Below are positions 1-12,595 of a stretch of DNA of 64,000 nucleotides, in pieces. Below the pieces are notes generated by a model, which had not been told where the DNA came from, ran no database searches, and saw only the letters and a program-made list of their open reading frames with translations. The stretch is from Pseudomonadota bacterium (lineage in GTDB: Bacteria; Pseudomonadota; Alphaproteobacteria; Rhizobiales; Beijerinckiaceae), in contig JAKAJL010000020.1 in the NCBI GenBank assembly GCA_021813805.1, positions 1 through 64,000 of the forward strand, written 5' to 3'. Numbering within the stretch: the first letter of the stretch is position 1; the number at the start of each line of letters is the position of its first letter. Made by a program: the position numbers and the translations under genes.

Positions 1-340
1 TTGACCACATCCCCACAGCAACAACAGATGACGAAACCTTTGGCTGCATGATAAAAGGACCCTTGAGCGGTCATGTTTCCAATTAAGAAACCGATTCAAG
101 CGGTCCCGCTGCGCGGGTCCATTTCACAATCAAGACTGGCTCAATGAAACGTACGGGATCGCGTTTGTAACGATTGACGAACTCTCCGAGCGTGCCGCGC
201 CCACATAAGCTGGCGTCAATAATTCCGAATTTCCAGTTTAATAGCGGGAATTGGCGAAATCGCGCCAGTGCGGCGCCTGGCAGCTTTCGAGCGGATTGCC
301 GCCATTCAATGAATTTCCGGTTCCCACACTCAAGCGCTCA
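1..340. other. Gene-poor leader, no convincing gene
   Basis: This stretch lies downstream of mtnA and looks less GC-rich than the rest of the window. On the minus strand an open frame runs from just after the mtnA stop down to about 86 and ends in TAA. It reads as plausible protein (for example TLGEFVNRYKRDPVRFIEP) but has no ATG, GTG or TTG near its beginning. It may be the remnant of a lost gene or chance. The first 51 bases of the plus strand are also open and end in TGA, too short to judge. No RNA gene or clear terminator was seen. Confidence 0.3.
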
Positions 341-1417
341 TCACGCCAGCCCCGCCAAACCCTCCCGGCTCGCCTCAAAAACGCCCTTCTCCGTAATAAT
401 CCCGCTGACCAGCCGGGCCGGGGTCACGTCGAAGGCGGGGTTGCGGGCCGGCGTGTCTTTTGGCGCGATGCGCACGGAAAAAACTTCGCCATTGTTGGCG
501 AGGCCGGGCATAAAAGTGACTTCCTCCGGCGCGCGCTCCTCAATCGGGATCAAGGCGCCCTGCTCAAGCGCGTAATCCAGCGTCGAGACCGGGGCGGCGA
601 CATAGAAAGGCAGGCCGCAGTCGCGCGCGGCGAGCGCCTTGAGATAAGTGCCGATCTTGTTGCAGACGTCGCCATTGGCGGCGATGCGGTCGGCGCCGAC
701 GATCGCCATGTCGATCTCGCCGCGCTGCATCAGATGGCCGCCGGCATTGTCCACGATCAGGGTGTGGGGCACCCGCTGCTGGCCGAGTTCGAAGGCTGTG
801 AGGGATGCGCCCTGGTTGCGCGGCCGGGTCTCGTCGACGAAGACATGGACCGGAATTCCGGCGGCTTGCGCCTTGTAGATCGGCGCGGTGGCGGTGCCCC
901 AATCGACGGTGGCGAGCCAGCCGGCGTTGCAATGGGTGAGGATGCGCACCGGCGCGCCGCCGCGCTTTTCGGCAATGGCGCGGATCAGGTCGAGGCCGTG
1001 GCCGCCGATCGCCTCGTTGCAGGCGACGTCCTTTTCGGCGAGGTGCTTGGCGAAGGCGAAGGCGGCGTCGCGGCGCAACTCTTCCGGCATGGGCTGGAGG
1101 AAGCCGGTCATCCGCGCCAGCGCCCAGGCGAGATTGACGGCGGTCGGCCGCGTCGCGCGCAAAACCTCGGCCGCCTTGGCCATGGCCGCGTCGGAAGGGT
1201 TTTCGCGCAGGGCCAGAGCCAGGCCATAGGCCGCCGTGACGCCGATCAGCGGCGCGCCGCGCACCAGCATGTCCTTGATCGCCCGCGCGGCGTCGGCGAG
1301 GTCGCGCAGCCGGACGGTCGCGACGACGTGGGGCAGGCGGGTCTGGTCGATGATATACACGCCCTGGCCTTCGGGATCGGGCCAGATCGCCGTGCGTTTT
1401 TCTCCATCGATCAGCAT
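341..1417 (-). CDS. mtnA: S-methyl-5-thioribose-1-phosphate isomerase
   Basis: This 358-residue protein matches the eIF2B-like aldose/ketose isomerase family. It converts methylthioribose-1-phosphate to methylthioribulose-1-phosphate in the methionine salvage pathway, in the cytoplasm. Supporting segments are DMLVRGAPLIGVTAAYG near residue 50, the ILTHCNAG stretch in the middle, and VDNAGGHLMQRGEIDMAIVG followed by GADRIAANGDVCNKIGT, which hold the catalytic Cys and Asp of the family. The ATG at 1417 gives the usual family length; a longer open frame to 1579 is the overlap with the upstream gene. Start and upstream stop overlap by 7 bases, so translation is probably coupled. No other salvage gene is adjacent. 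Confidence 0.93.
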   Translation of the reverse strand: MLIDGEKRTAIWPDPEGQGVYIIDQTRLPHVVATVRLRDLADAARAIKDMLVRGAPLIGVTAAYGLALALRENPSDAAMAKAAEVLRATRPTAVNLAWALARMTGFLQPMPEELRRDAAFAFAKHLAEKDVACNEAIGGHGLDLIRAIAEKRGGAPVRILTHCNAGWLATVDWGTATAPIYKAQAAGIPVHVFVDETRPRNQGASLTAFELGQQRVPHTLIVDNAGGHLMQRGEIDMAIVGADRIAANGDVCNKIGTYLKALAARDCGLPFYVAAPVSTLDYALEQGALIPIEERAPEEVTFMPGLANNGEVFSVRIAPKDTPARNPAFDVTPARLVSGIITEKGVFEASREGLAGLA

Positions 1418-2238
1418 GTCGGAATCCTTATCGGGTGGGACGGCTTCCGGCCGCCCGGGGTTTCGTGGAACAGGGTGGCGGCGATCCGGCCTTCGCGCAG
1501 GACGAGCAGGGCGCCCGGCTTGATCGCGGTCCAGGTCTCGTCGCTGGTGAGCGGCCCGGTGGCGACCACGGTGACGCAATCGTCCGGCCCGGTTTCTTCC
1601 GCGAAATTGACCTTGCGGTCGTCGTCGATCAGCGTCGCCTCGCCGAAGGGCGCGCGCCGGGTGAGGCAGGAGAGTTTCTTGCCGCAGAAGGCGTAAAGCG
1701 ACCGGCTGTCGCTGAGCAGCATGTTGAACACGCCGAGCCGCGCCAGCCGCGTGCTGAGCTGGAGGATTTCGCTGTCGAGTTCGCGGCAGGGCGGCAAAGC
1801 GGAGAAGCGCGACCGCAGCTGGTCGAGCATCCAGCAGAAGGCGTGTTCGCTGTCGGTTTCGCCGACCGGCGCGTAGAAATCGAGCGGCAGCGATTTCTTG
1901 CCGCGCAACTGGCCGTTATGGGCGAAGGTCCACATCCGGCCCCACAATTCGCGGGTGAAGGGATGGGTGTTGGCCAAAGCGACGCGTCCGCGATTGGCCT
2001 GCCGGATATGGGCGATGACGGTGCGGCTGCGGATCGGATGGGCGCCGAGGAAACGCGCGATGTCGGAGCTTGCCGCGGGTTCGGGATCGTGGAAGGCGCG
2101 CGCCGCCCGGCCTTCGTAAAACGCGACGCCCCAGCCGTCGCGATGCGGGCCGACGCCGCCGCCGCGCCGCGCGAGGCCGGCGAAGGAAAAGCGAATGTCG
2201 GTTGGAACATTCGCGCTCATTCCAAGCAATTCGCACAT
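1411..2238 (-). CDS. Class II glutamine amidotransferase (YafJ/EgtC-like)
   Basis: This 275-residue protein is an N-terminal-nucleophile glutaminase domain protein. The start at 2238 was chosen because it gives MCELLGMS, placing the catalytic Cys at position 2 after Met removal. Further family marks are DGWGVAFYEG, AHIRQANRG, NTHPF, TFAHNGQL and the GETDSEHAF segment. The domain releases ammonia from glutamine; the acceptor substrate cannot be read from the sequence, as the protein is a stand-alone glutaminase domain of the YafJ type. The gene sits directly upstream of mtnA with a 7-base overlap. That suggests co-translation, and a role linked to methionine salvage or removal of by-products is inference only. 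Confidence 0.85.
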   Translation of the reverse strand: MCELLGMSANVPTDIRFSFAGLARRGGGVGPHRDGWGVAFYEGRAARAFHDPEPAASSDIARFLGAHPIRSRTVIAHIRQANRGRVALANTHPFTRELWGRMWTFAHNGQLRGKKSLPLDFYAPVGETDSEHAFCWMLDQLRSRFSALPPCRELDSEILQLSTRLARLGVFNMLLSDSRSLYAFCGKKLSCLTRRAPFGEATLIDDDRKVNFAEETGPDDCVTVVATGPLTSDETWTAIKPGALLVLREGRIAATLFHETPGGRKPSHPIRIPTC

Positions 2239-2340
2239 CTCGATCGACGCCGGAGAGGTTTCATAGCCGGGCATAGCCAAACATGGCGCGCCCGCCAAGA
2301 TTTTTTCGCGCGGTTTCGGTGGAACGGCGCCGGCGACCGC

Positions 2341-2622
2341 CTATTCGCCCCCGTGGCGCGGCCTGATCCAGTTCAGCGCGGTGATCGAAAAGAATCCGCC
2401 GATCCACGAGCCGGCGGCGGCGAACAGGACATAGACCCAGTTCGAGGTGTAGCTGATTACCGCGAAGGCGGAGAGCAGATACCACAGGCTGCTCCAGCTC
2501 GCGGCGGCGAATCGCTTTCGTTCCGACACCGAGGCGTTGAACAGGACATAAACGGCGTCGGTCGCCGCGGTCGAGGCGACCACGCCGAGGGCGACCAGGG
2601 GATGGACGGAGGGAAGGATCAT
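2341..2622 (-). CDS. Small hypothetical membrane protein
   Basis: A 93-residue protein with an ATG start at 2622. Hydrophobic stretches around residues 8-30 and 42-82 (LWYLLSAFAVISYTSNWVYV, then LFAAAGSWIGGFFSITALNW) suggest two or three membrane helices. No catalytic or binding motif is evident and I do not recognise a named family. It lies about 100 bases upstream of the amidotransferase on the same strand and could share its transcript. Confidence 0.6.
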   Translation of the reverse strand: MILPSVHPLVALGVVASTAATDAVYVLFNASVSERKRFAAASWSSLWYLLSAFAVISYTSNWVYVLFAAAGSWIGGFFSITALNWIRPRHGGE

Positions 2623-2776
2623 GGCCCGACTCGCGATTCTGTTCCGCGCCCGCCTTTGCGACGGCGAAGCGGATGATAACCAAAAAAGCGCGGGCGTCGT
2701 GGCGTTAACCTTCTGGCAATCCTTCCGCGAAAAGCTATTTCATTGTTTGGGGCCATCGGAATGGTGGAGGAATCCC

Positions 2777-2953
2777 ATGGGCGCTTTCAAAAAAATCCTG
2801 CGCGCCATTTTCGAGGACGACGGCGCGCCGAGCCTTTATTCGGGACTGGTGGTTGGTTTGTCGGCGCCGGATCGGGCTCATGGAGCGAGCGCGCCCGCCG
2901 GGAGCCGGCGCGACGAGGCCGGGCCCAAGGCGCAGCCCAAACGGCGACCGTAA
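2777..2953 (+). CDS. Small hypothetical protein
   Basis: A possible 58-residue protein starting at the ATG at 2777, with a good GGAGG ribosome binding site at the right distance just upstream. It begins MGAFKKILRAIFEDDGAPSL, an amphipathic start with acidic residues, and ends in a Pro/Ala/Arg-rich low-complexity tail. No family is recognised. It lies alone between two minus-strand genes. The ribosome binding site is the main support; the C-terminal half could be chance open frame. Confidence 0.4.
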   Translation: MGAFKKILRAIFEDDGAPSLYSGLVVGLSAPDRAHGASAPAGSRRDEAGPKAQPKRRP

Positions 2954-2982
2954 GCGCAAAACCTTTCGGCCTGCGCGGAAAT

Positions 2983-5475
2983 TCAGGTTCCGCGCGGCTT
3001 GGCGCGGGTGGTCGGCGCGGCGCCGGCGGGGTCGTCAGGCCAGAGATGGCGCGGATAGCGGCCCTTCATTTCCGCCTTCACTGCCGCCCAGGAGCCGCGC
3101 CAGAACCCGGGCAGGTCGCGGGTGATCTGGATCGGGCGATGGGCCGGCGACAAAAGATGCAGGGTCAGCGGAACGCGGCCGCCGGCGAGACAGGGGTGGG
3201 TCGAAAGGCCATAGAACTCCTGCACCCGCGCCGCCAGAACCGGGCCTTCGGCGGCGCCGTAATCGAGCGCGATTCGTGAGCCGGCCGGGGTGACGAAATG
3301 GGTCGGCGCCTCTGCCTCCAGCCGCCGCGCCAGATCCCACGGAATGAGCGCGGACAGCGCGGCGTCGAAATTTTCGCCGTCGATTTCGTCGAGTTTTTGC
3401 CGCCCGAGAAGGAAAGGCGCGAGCCATTCCTCCGGATTTTTGGCGAGCGCCGCCTCGCTCAGATCGGGCCAGGGGTTGTCTTCGCCGGCGAAGGCTCCGG
3501 TGAAGGCTTGGCGCAAAAAGGCGACCCGCTCGCGCAATTGTCTCTGCGCCTTGCTCCAGTTGAGCCGGTCGATCCCGAAAGCCGCAGCGCCGCGCGCCAG
3601 GATTCTGGCGCTTTCGAGCGTCGGCTCGACCGCCAGATTGCGCTCGGCCAAGGTCAGCGCGCCGAAACGCCGGGCCTCGCGGCGGCGCAAAGACCCGCTC
3701 GCCGGGTCGAAACGCGTCTCGTCGCGCGTGAGGATCTCCGCGCCGAACAAAGCCTCGAATTCCGCTTCTTCCAGTTCTGCGGCGGCGACGATGCGGCTCG
3801 CGCCGGCGCGTCCCGCGATTTCCGCCACGCCCAGCATGGTTGCTTTCGCCAGCGGGAGGTGCGGTTCAAGGCTCGCGGCGCGGCCATTGGCCATGAGAAA
3901 ATCGCCCGGTTTTCCGCGCCCGCGCGCGACTCGGTCCGGGAAAGCCAGAGCGACAAGGGCGCCCGGCGATAGCGTTCTTTCCCCGCGCCTGTCGCCGAGT
4001 TCGCGCGCGGCGTCGCGCAAACCATGCTTCCAGCCATGGGCGAGGCGGCGGCCATCTTTTGCGCGCGGCGAATTTTCGCGAAGAAAACGTTCCAGCCGTT
4101 CGCCGAGATCGGGCGAATCGCCGCCGAGGCCCCGTTCGGTCAGGACAACCGCCAGTTCGCAGGCCTTTTCGCCCTGGCCGAAACTTTCCGCCTGAAGCGC
4201 CATGCGGGCGAGGCGCGGCGGCAGCGGCAGTCGCCGCATGGCTTTGCCGCGCGGCGTGATCGCGCCGTCGGCGTCCAAGGCGCCAAGCTCCTGCAATAAA
4301 GCGCGCCCCTCGGCGCAGGCGGGGGCGGGCGGCGGATCGAGCCATAAAAGTTCGTTGGGGTCGCGCGCGCCCCAGGCGGCGAGGTCGAGCAGCAGGCCGG
4401 ACAGATCGGCGGCGAGGATTTCCGGCTGCGCGAAAGCGGGCAGGGCGCCGGTCGCGGCCTCCTCCCATAGGCGGTAGCAGACGCCCGGCTGGGTGCGGCC
4501 GGCGCGTCCGCGCCTCTGGTCGGCGGCGGCGCGCGACACGCGCAGCGTTTCCAGCCGCGTGAGGCCGAGGTCCGGCTCGAAGCGCGGGGCGCGGACAAGG
4601 CCGCAGTCGATGACCACGCGCACCCCGTCGATGGTGATCGAGGTTTCGGCGATCGAGGTCGCCAGCACGATCTTGCGCCGGCCTTCCGGCGCAGGGCGGA
4701 TGGCGCGATCCTGCGCCGCGCGCTCCATCGAGCCGTAAAGCGGGCAGATCTCGACGCTTGGATCGTTCAGGCTTTCTTCGAGTTTTCCGGCCAGCCGCAG
4801 GATTTCTGCCTGGCCGGGCAGGAAAACCAGCAGCGAGCCCGGCTGTTCGGCCAAGGCCCGGCGTATGGCCCGGAAGCCGGCCTCCTCGATCCTTTCGCGC
4901 GGATCGCGGCCGAGATGAACGGTCTCGACCGGAAAGGCCCGGCCCTGCGATTCGACCACGGGCGCGTCCTGCATCAGCCTGGAGACCCGGGCGCCGTCAA
5001 GCGTCGCCGACATGACCAGCAGGCGCAGGTCGGGCCGCAGCGCCGCCTGCGCGTCCAGCGCTAGAGCAAGGCCGAGATCGGCGTCGAGCGAGCGTTCGTG
5101 AAATTCGTCGAAAAGCACCGCCGCCACGCCTTCGAGCGAAGGGTCGTCGAGGATCATCCGGGCGAAAACGCCCTCGGTGACCACTTCGATCCGAGTTTTC
5201 GGCCCGCTCAGCGACTGCATGCGCACTTTCAGGCCCACCGTCTCGCCGAGCCTGTCGCCGGCGAGGCTCGACATGCGCTCGGCGGCGGCGCGGGCGGCGA
5301 GGCGGCGCGGCTCCAGCACGACGATCTTGCCATCGCCCCGCCAGCCGCACTCGAGCAGGGCCAGCGGAACACGAGTGGTCTTGCCGGCGCCGGGCGGCGC
5401 CACGAGCACGGCCCGCGCGTTCTCCGCGAGCGTTTGGGCGAGGCGCGGCAGGGCTTCGTCGATCGGCAGGGTCAT
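2983..5475 (-). CDS. hrpB: ATP-dependent helicase HrpB
   Basis: An 830-residue DEAH-type RNA/DNA helicase of the HrpB family, full length for the family. Walker A is PPGAGKTTR near residues 27-35, the motif II variant is DEFHERS near 120, and motif III is SATLDG near 155. The helicase C-terminal domain contains LATSIAETSITIDGVRVVID and QRRGRAGRTQPGVCYRLW. The HrpB-specific C-terminal region ends with WPDDPAGAAPTTRAKPRGT. Its substrate is not established for most bacteria. The gene is divergent from kup with about 140 bases between, and no other gene appears to share its transcript. Confidence 0.95.
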   Translation of the reverse strand: MTLPIDEALPRLAQTLAENARAVLVAPPGAGKTTRVPLALLECGWRGDGKIVVLEPRRLAARAAAERMSSLAGDRLGETVGLKVRMQSLSGPKTRIEVVTEGVFARMILDDPSLEGVAAVLFDEFHERSLDADLGLALALDAQAALRPDLRLLVMSATLDGARVSRLMQDAPVVESQGRAFPVETVHLGRDPRERIEEAGFRAIRRALAEQPGSLLVFLPGQAEILRLAGKLEESLNDPSVEICPLYGSMERAAQDRAIRPAPEGRRKIVLATSIAETSITIDGVRVVIDCGLVRAPRFEPDLGLTRLETLRVSRAAADQRRGRAGRTQPGVCYRLWEEAATGALPAFAQPEILAADLSGLLLDLAAWGARDPNELLWLDPPPAPACAEGRALLQELGALDADGAITPRGKAMRRLPLPPRLARMALQAESFGQGEKACELAVVLTERGLGGDSPDLGERLERFLRENSPRAKDGRRLAHGWKHGLRDAARELGDRRGERTLSPGALVALAFPDRVARGRGKPGDFLMANGRAASLEPHLPLAKATMLGVAEIAGRAGASRIVAAAELEEAEFEALFGAEILTRDETRFDPASGSLRRREARRFGALTLAERNLAVEPTLESARILARGAAAFGIDRLNWSKAQRQLRERVAFLRQAFTGAFAGEDNPWPDLSEAALAKNPEEWLAPFLLGRQKLDEIDGENFDAALSALIPWDLARRLEAEAPTHFVTPAGSRIALDYGAAEGPVLAARVQEFYGLSTHPCLAGGRVPLTLHLLSPAHRPIQITRDLPGFWRGSWAAVKAEMKGRYPRHLWPDDPAGAAPTTRAKPRGT

Positions 5476-5615
5476 GCCGCCTCATGCCAGCAAATTCAAC
5501 GCGCCGCAACGCACCGCGCCGCGGGGTCGAAGGCGCCTCTTCTCTCGCGCGCGGGAAAGGTTTATAGGACTGCCCCGGTCGCGCCTCATTTCGAGGCGGC
5601 AGCCAGGATGGCCCC

Positions 5616-7556
5616 ATGTCGCAAGACACGATTCCCACGCCCGCCGCCGTCACCCCTTCCCCAGAATCCGTTACGCTGCCAGCCTTGCCGGACCCTGAGC
5701 ATCAGGGCGAAGGGTTCTGGACCCTGATGCTCGGCTCGATGGGCGTCGTCTATGGCGACATCGGCACCAGCCCGCTCTATGCGCTCCAGGCGGCGCTGGA
5801 CCATATGAAGACGGACGGCGTGGTCGAATCCGAGGTGATCGGCATCGTTTCGCTGCTGATCTGGGCCCTGTTCTTCGTCGTGACGGCCAAATATGTGTTC
5901 TTCCTGATGCGCGCGGACAACAAGGGCGAGGGCGGCACATTGTCGCTCATGGCCCTGGCGCAGAACGCCCTGGGGCGGCGCTCGCGATGGATTTTCCTGC
6001 TCGGCGTGGCCGGCGCGGCCCTGTTCTCCGGCGACGCGATCATCACGCCCGCGATTTCGGTGCTTTCGGCGGTCGAAGGCCTCAATACCGCGTCGAGCGC
6101 CTTCCAGCCCTATGTTCTCCCGATCGCTGTGGGCATTCTGGTCAGTCTTTTCGTGGTGCAAAGCGGCGGCACGGCCAAGGTCGCGACCTATTTCGGCCCG
6201 ATCATGGTGCTGTTTTTCGGCGTCATCGGCGCTTTGGGCCTTTATCATGTCGCCGACGCCCCGCGTGTCCTCAACGCTTTCAACCCCTTCCACGGCTTGA
6301 GATTCCTGTTCGGCCACGGCGCGACCGGCTTCGTCACCCTCGGCCTGATCTTCCTGGCGGTGACCGGGGCGGAGGCGCTTTACGCCGACATGGGCCATTT
6401 CGGCCGCAAGCCGATCCAGCTCGCCTGGCTGCTCTTCGTCCTGCCGTCGCTGGTCTGCAACTATCTCGGCCAGGGCGCCCTGGTGCTGAAAGACCATTCG
6501 GCGGTCGCCAATCCCTTCTATATGATGGCGCCGGCCTGGACGCTGATTCCCTTCGTCGTCCTGGCGACCGTGGCCACGATCATCGCCAGCCAGGCGGTGA
6601 TCACCGGGGCTTTCTCGTTGTCGCGCCAGGCGATCCAGCTCGGCCTGCTGCCGCGTCTCGAAATCCAGCACACCTCCGCCACCACCGAAGGGCAGATTTT
6701 CGTTCCGCGGGTCAATCGGACCCTGCTGCTCGGCGTTCTGCTGCTCGTCTTCCTGTTCCGCACCTCCTCCAATCTCGCCAACGCCTATGGCATAGCGGTG
6801 ACGGGGACCATGGTGGTGACGACCTCGTTGTCGTTCTTCGTGGTGTGGAAATTGTGGCGCTGGCCGCTGGCCGCCGCCATTCCCTTCGTCGGCATGTTCC
6901 TGATGATCGATCTGGCCTTCATGGCCGCCAATCTGGTGAAGGTGCTGGAAGGCGGCTGGGTGCCGCTGAGCCTCGCCGGCCTGTCGATGATCGTGATGTG
7001 GACCTGGGTGCGCGGCACCGAGCTTCTGGCGCGCAAGACCCATCGCGATTCGATCCCGACCGCCGACCTCATCCGCATGATGGAAAAATCCAGGCCGACG
7101 CGCGTGCCGGGCACGGCGGTGTTCCTGACCGGCGATCCCAATGTCGCGCCCTCGGCCCTGATGCATAATCTCAAGCACAACAAGGTGCTGCACGAGCGCA
7201 TCGTGATCATGAACGTGGTCACCAAGCCGACGCCGCGCGTGTCCGAGGCCAACCGGTTCGAACGCGAGAAGCTTTCGGAGGATTTCACCCGCGTGACGCT
7301 CTATTTCGGCTTCATGGAAACCCCGCGCGTGCCGGCGGCCATGGCCCTGATGCGCAAATGTGGGGTGAAGTTCGACATCATGACCACGTCCTTCTTCCTC
7401 GGCAAAAGGACGCTGAAATGCTCGCCGGCCTCCGGCATGCCGCAATGGCAGGACAAGCTGTTCGTCAACCTGTCGAAACAGGCGATCAACGCCACCGACT
7501 TCTTCTCCATTCCCTCCGACCGCGTGGTCGAAATGGGCGCGCAAGTGACGATTTGA
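5616..7556 (+). CDS. kup: KUP-family potassium uptake transporter
   Basis: A 646-residue inner-membrane protein of the Kup/HAK/KT family, which takes up potassium, probably with protons. The family signature GVVYGDIGTSPLYAL occurs near residues 45-60, after an N-terminal cytosolic segment rich in Pro. About twelve hydrophobic segments follow, including SGDAIITPAISVLSAVEG and VTGAEALYADMGHFG. The soluble C-terminal part of about 170 residues is present, so the gene looks intact. It starts at the ATG at 5616 and is divergent from hrpB. Nothing resembling a riboswitch was recognised upstream. Confidence 0.95.
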   Translation: MSQDTIPTPAAVTPSPESVTLPALPDPEHQGEGFWTLMLGSMGVVYGDIGTSPLYALQAALDHMKTDGVVESEVIGIVSLLIWALFFVVTAKYVFFLMRADNKGEGGTLSLMALAQNALGRRSRWIFLLGVAGAALFSGDAIITPAISVLSAVEGLNTASSAFQPYVLPIAVGILVSLFVVQSGGTAKVATYFGPIMVLFFGVIGALGLYHVADAPRVLNAFNPFHGLRFLFGHGATGFVTLGLIFLAVTGAEALYADMGHFGRKPIQLAWLLFVLPSLVCNYLGQGALVLKDHSAVANPFYMMAPAWTLIPFVVLATVATIIASQAVITGAFSLSRQAIQLGLLPRLEIQHTSATTEGQIFVPRVNRTLLLGVLLLVFLFRTSSNLANAYGIAVTGTMVVTTSLSFFVVWKLWRWPLAAAIPFVGMFLMIDLAFMAANLVKVLEGGWVPLSLAGLSMIVMWTWVRGTELLARKTHRDSIPTADLIRMMEKSRPTRVPGTAVFLTGDPNVAPSALMHNLKHNKVLHERIVIMNVVTKPTPRVSEANRFEREKLSEDFTRVTLYFGFMETPRVPAAMALMRKCGVKFDIMTTSFFLGKRTLKCSPASGMPQWQDKLFVNLSKQAINATDFFSIPSDRVVEMGAQVTI

Positions 7557-7722
7557 GGCGGCTGGACGAGCCGGAGCGCAGCGGCTTGTCCGATGGCGGT
7601 CGCCAACCCGCGCAGCGAGACTTTCTAAAAAAGAATTGTAAATCCGGACCAGTTTCAAGTCTGGACAAAGCTTGCCGCCCCGATAATCTGGCGCGGTCGC
7701 CCGTTTTCGGAGATTCGTCAGG

Positions 7723-8115
7723 ATGTTGCGCAAATCCCTCGTCTGGACAGCCCTCGCCGCGTCGCTCGCTCTTTCGGGCTGCGCCACTGTCAGCGCGCAG
7801 GACAGAGAGGACATGCTGACCGCCGCGCAATTCACGCGGAAACAGGCGGACACGCCCGCGAAACTGGCCAAGCTCAAGGCGATGCCGCAGAATGTGTTCG
7901 TCTATCAAAAAAGGAAGGGAGCCCGTTATTACGTTTACGCCGACGCCGCCGGCTGCGGCTGCCTTTATGTCGGCAACGAGACGGCCTATCAGCACTACCA
8001 GCAGATCAGGCTGGAAAAGCACATCGCCGACGAACAACTGGCGGCCGCGGAAATGCAGCAGGACGTCGCCATGGATTGGGGCATGTGGGGACCATGGGGG
8101 CCGGGTTTCTATTGA
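7723..8115 (+). CDS. Small predicted lipoprotein
   Basis: A 130-residue protein with a lipoprotein signal peptide: positively charged start MLRK, hydrophobic core, and lipobox LSGC with the acylated Cys at residue 20. The mature part has a Lys/Ala-rich helix, a YYVYADAAGCGCLYVG segment with two close cysteines, and a Met/Trp/Gly-rich C-terminus ending WGPGFY. It is probably anchored in the outer membrane. The family is not recognised beyond similarity in style to small alphaproteobacterial lipoproteins. It is monocistronic, 166 bases after kup. Confidence 0.7.
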   Translation: MLRKSLVWTALAASLALSGCATVSAQDREDMLTAAQFTRKQADTPAKLAKLKAMPQNVFVYQKRKGARYYVYADAAGCGCLYVGNETAYQHYQQIRLEKHIADEQLAAAEMQQDVAMDWGMWGPWGPGFY

Positions 8116-8379
8116 TCCCGAAGGCGGTGGATCTGGCGTCCGGTTTTAGGTTTCGGCGCTGACGACGCCATCGATACGGCGGTCTCGCCCGATCTGACCG
8201 GCGCGTCGAGCGGCCGGGCGTGGATGGACGCGACAAATCCCAGGGTCAAGCCCAGGGCCGGTCATGACGGTTAAGTCTCGGCGGTCAATGCCCTGAACGC
8301 ATCGGTCGGGATGGGGACCGCGCTGCGGCGCGAACCATCTCCGCTTCCCATTCCCCACCTCGCGCCCCATATTGCCCGC

Positions 8380-10944
<2,565 letters not shown>

Positions 10945-10972
10945 TCCCGAAAAAGCCTTCGGGAGGATCGTC

Positions 10973-12595
10973 ATGCTTGGCCTGATGCAGCGGCGCGAGC
11001 TGCTGATTTCATCGATCATCCAGCACGCGGCGCGCCACCACGGCGAGGCGGAAGTTGTGTCGCGGCGCGACGACGGCCGCATCGTCCGCACGACATACAA
11101 AGCGCTGGAAAAGCGGGCGCGAAAACTCATGGCGGCGCTGCGTGGCCTCGGCGCGGGTTTCGGCGATCGCGTCGCCACTCTGGCGATGAACAGCGACCGC
11201 CATCTCGAGCTTTATTACGCCATTTCCGGCATGGGCGCGGTCTGTCACACCATCAATCCGCGCCTGGCGCCGACGGACATCGCCTACATCATCGGCCATG
11301 CCGAAGACCGCGTGCTGTTCGTGGACGCCTGTTTCGCGCCGCTGGCCGCCGCGATCGCGCCCCATGTGGCCAATGTTTTGCGGACGATCGTGGTGCTGGC
11401 CGAACCGGGCGATATGAAAAAACTCGACCTGCCGCCGGGCGTGGCCCAGTTGGACTATGAGAGTCTGGTCGAGGCGGCGGACGAGCGGGACGATTGGCCG
11501 GTCTTCGACGAAAACGCCGCCTCCGGGCTCTGCTACACCTCCGGGACCACCGGCAAGCCCAAGGGCGTCCTCTATTCGCATCGCTCGTCGCTGCTTCACG
11601 CCTTGGCCGCCAACAGCGCCGACGTCATCGCGCTGCGCGCGACGACCCGGGTTCTGCCGGTTGTGCCGATGTTCCATGTCAACGCCTGGGGCCTGCCCTA
11701 TGCCGCGCCCATGGTCGGCGCCGCTCTGATCATGCCGGGGCGGCATCTCGATCCGGTCTCGCTGCTCGGCCTGATGGACGCCGAATCCGTCGATCTTTCG
11801 GTCGGCGTGCCGACGGTCTGGCTGGCTCTGGTCAATCACATGCGCCAGACCGGCGTGGGCTTCACGTCGCTGAAAAGAATCATGTCGGGCGGAGCGGCCC
11901 TGCCGCGCGCTTTGGTCGCCGCCTTCGCCGAACATGGCGTCGAGGCCTGTCAGGGCTGGGGCATGACAGAGACCAGCCCGGTGGTGACCTATAACGGACC
12001 CAAGCCCGCGACGGCCGCGCTCACCGGCGAGGCCAATTTCGACCATGCGGTCAGGCAGGGCCGCGCCTTGTTCGGCGTGGATGTCCGCGCCGTCGGCCCC
12101 GACGGCGCGGAGGCGCCTTGGGACGGAAAAAGCCAGGGCGACATCTCCTGTCGCGGCCACTGGATCGCCAAAGGCTATTTCCGCGCGCCGGAGAGCGAGA
12201 TCGCCGACGATGCCTGGTTCCCGACCGGCGATGTCGGATTGATCGACCCCGACGGCTTCCTGCTGCTCACCGACCGGTCGAAGGATCTGATCAAATCGGG
12301 GGGCGAATGGATCAGCTCGATCGAGCTGGAAAATATCGCGGTCGGCCATCCCGATGTCGCGGAGGCGGCGGCCATCGCCGCGCCAGACGAGAAATGGGGC
12401 GAAAGGCCGCTGCTGATCGTCGTCCCGCGTCAGGGCCGCGAGCCGCGGCCGGAAGACCTGCGCGCCTTTTTCAAGGGCAAGGTCGCCAATTTCGCCATCC
12501 CCGACCGGGTGGTCGTCGCCGACGAACTGCCCCACGGAGCGACCGGCAAGATTCTCAAGCACGAATTGCGGCGGCTCTACGGCGGAGGCAAATGA
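10973..12595 (+). CDS. Medium/long-chain acyl-CoA ligase (AMP-forming)
   Basis: A 540-residue ANL-superfamily ligase that activates a fatty acid to acyl-AMP and then acyl-CoA. It has the P-loop [16 protein letters not shown] near residues 184-199, the GWGMTETSP motif near 325, and the hinge and A8 region [20 protein letters not shown] near 430. The C-terminal lysine motif is in [13 protein letters not shown] near residue 528. The ATG at 10973 follows a GGGAGG ribosome binding site by a good distance; a longer frame reaches back into uvrB. Chain length cannot be read reliably; the sequence resembles AlkK/FadD-like enzymes. It follows uvrB by 28 bases. Confidence 0.88.
   Translation: MLGLMQRRELLISSIIQHAARHHGEAEVVSRRDDGRIVRTTYKALEKRARKLMAALRGLGAGFGDRVATLAMNSDRHLELYYAISGMGAVCHTINPRLAPTDIAYIIGHAEDRVLFVDACFAPLAAAIAPHVANVLRTIVVLAEPGDMKKLDLPPGVAQLDYESLVEAADERDDWPVFDENAASGLCYTSGTTGKPKGVLYSHRSSLLHALAANSADVIALRATTRVLPVVPMFHVNAWGLPYAAPMVGAALIMPGRHLDPVSLLGLMDAESVDLSVGVPTVWLALVNHMRQTGVGFTSLKRIMSGGAALPRALVAAFAEHGVEACQGWGMTETSPVVTYNGPKPATAALTGEANFDHAVRQGRALFGVDVRAVGPDGAEAPWDGKSQGDISCRGHWIAKGYFRAPESEIADDAWFPTGDVGLIDPDGFLLLTDRSKDLIKSGGEWISSIELENIAVGHPDVAEAAAIAAPDEKWGERPLLIVVPRQGREPRPEDLRAFFKGKVANFAIPDRVVVADELPHGATGKILKHELRRLYGGGK

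Noticed and set aside
251-1696. Plus-strand open frame opposite mtnA
   Set aside because: Antisense to mtnA and the amidotransferase, with no motif; an artefact of high GC.
5586-7877. 763-codon minus-strand open frame opposite kup
   Set aside because: Antisense to a clear transporter gene; the translation is low-complexity His/Arg/Gly text with no motif.
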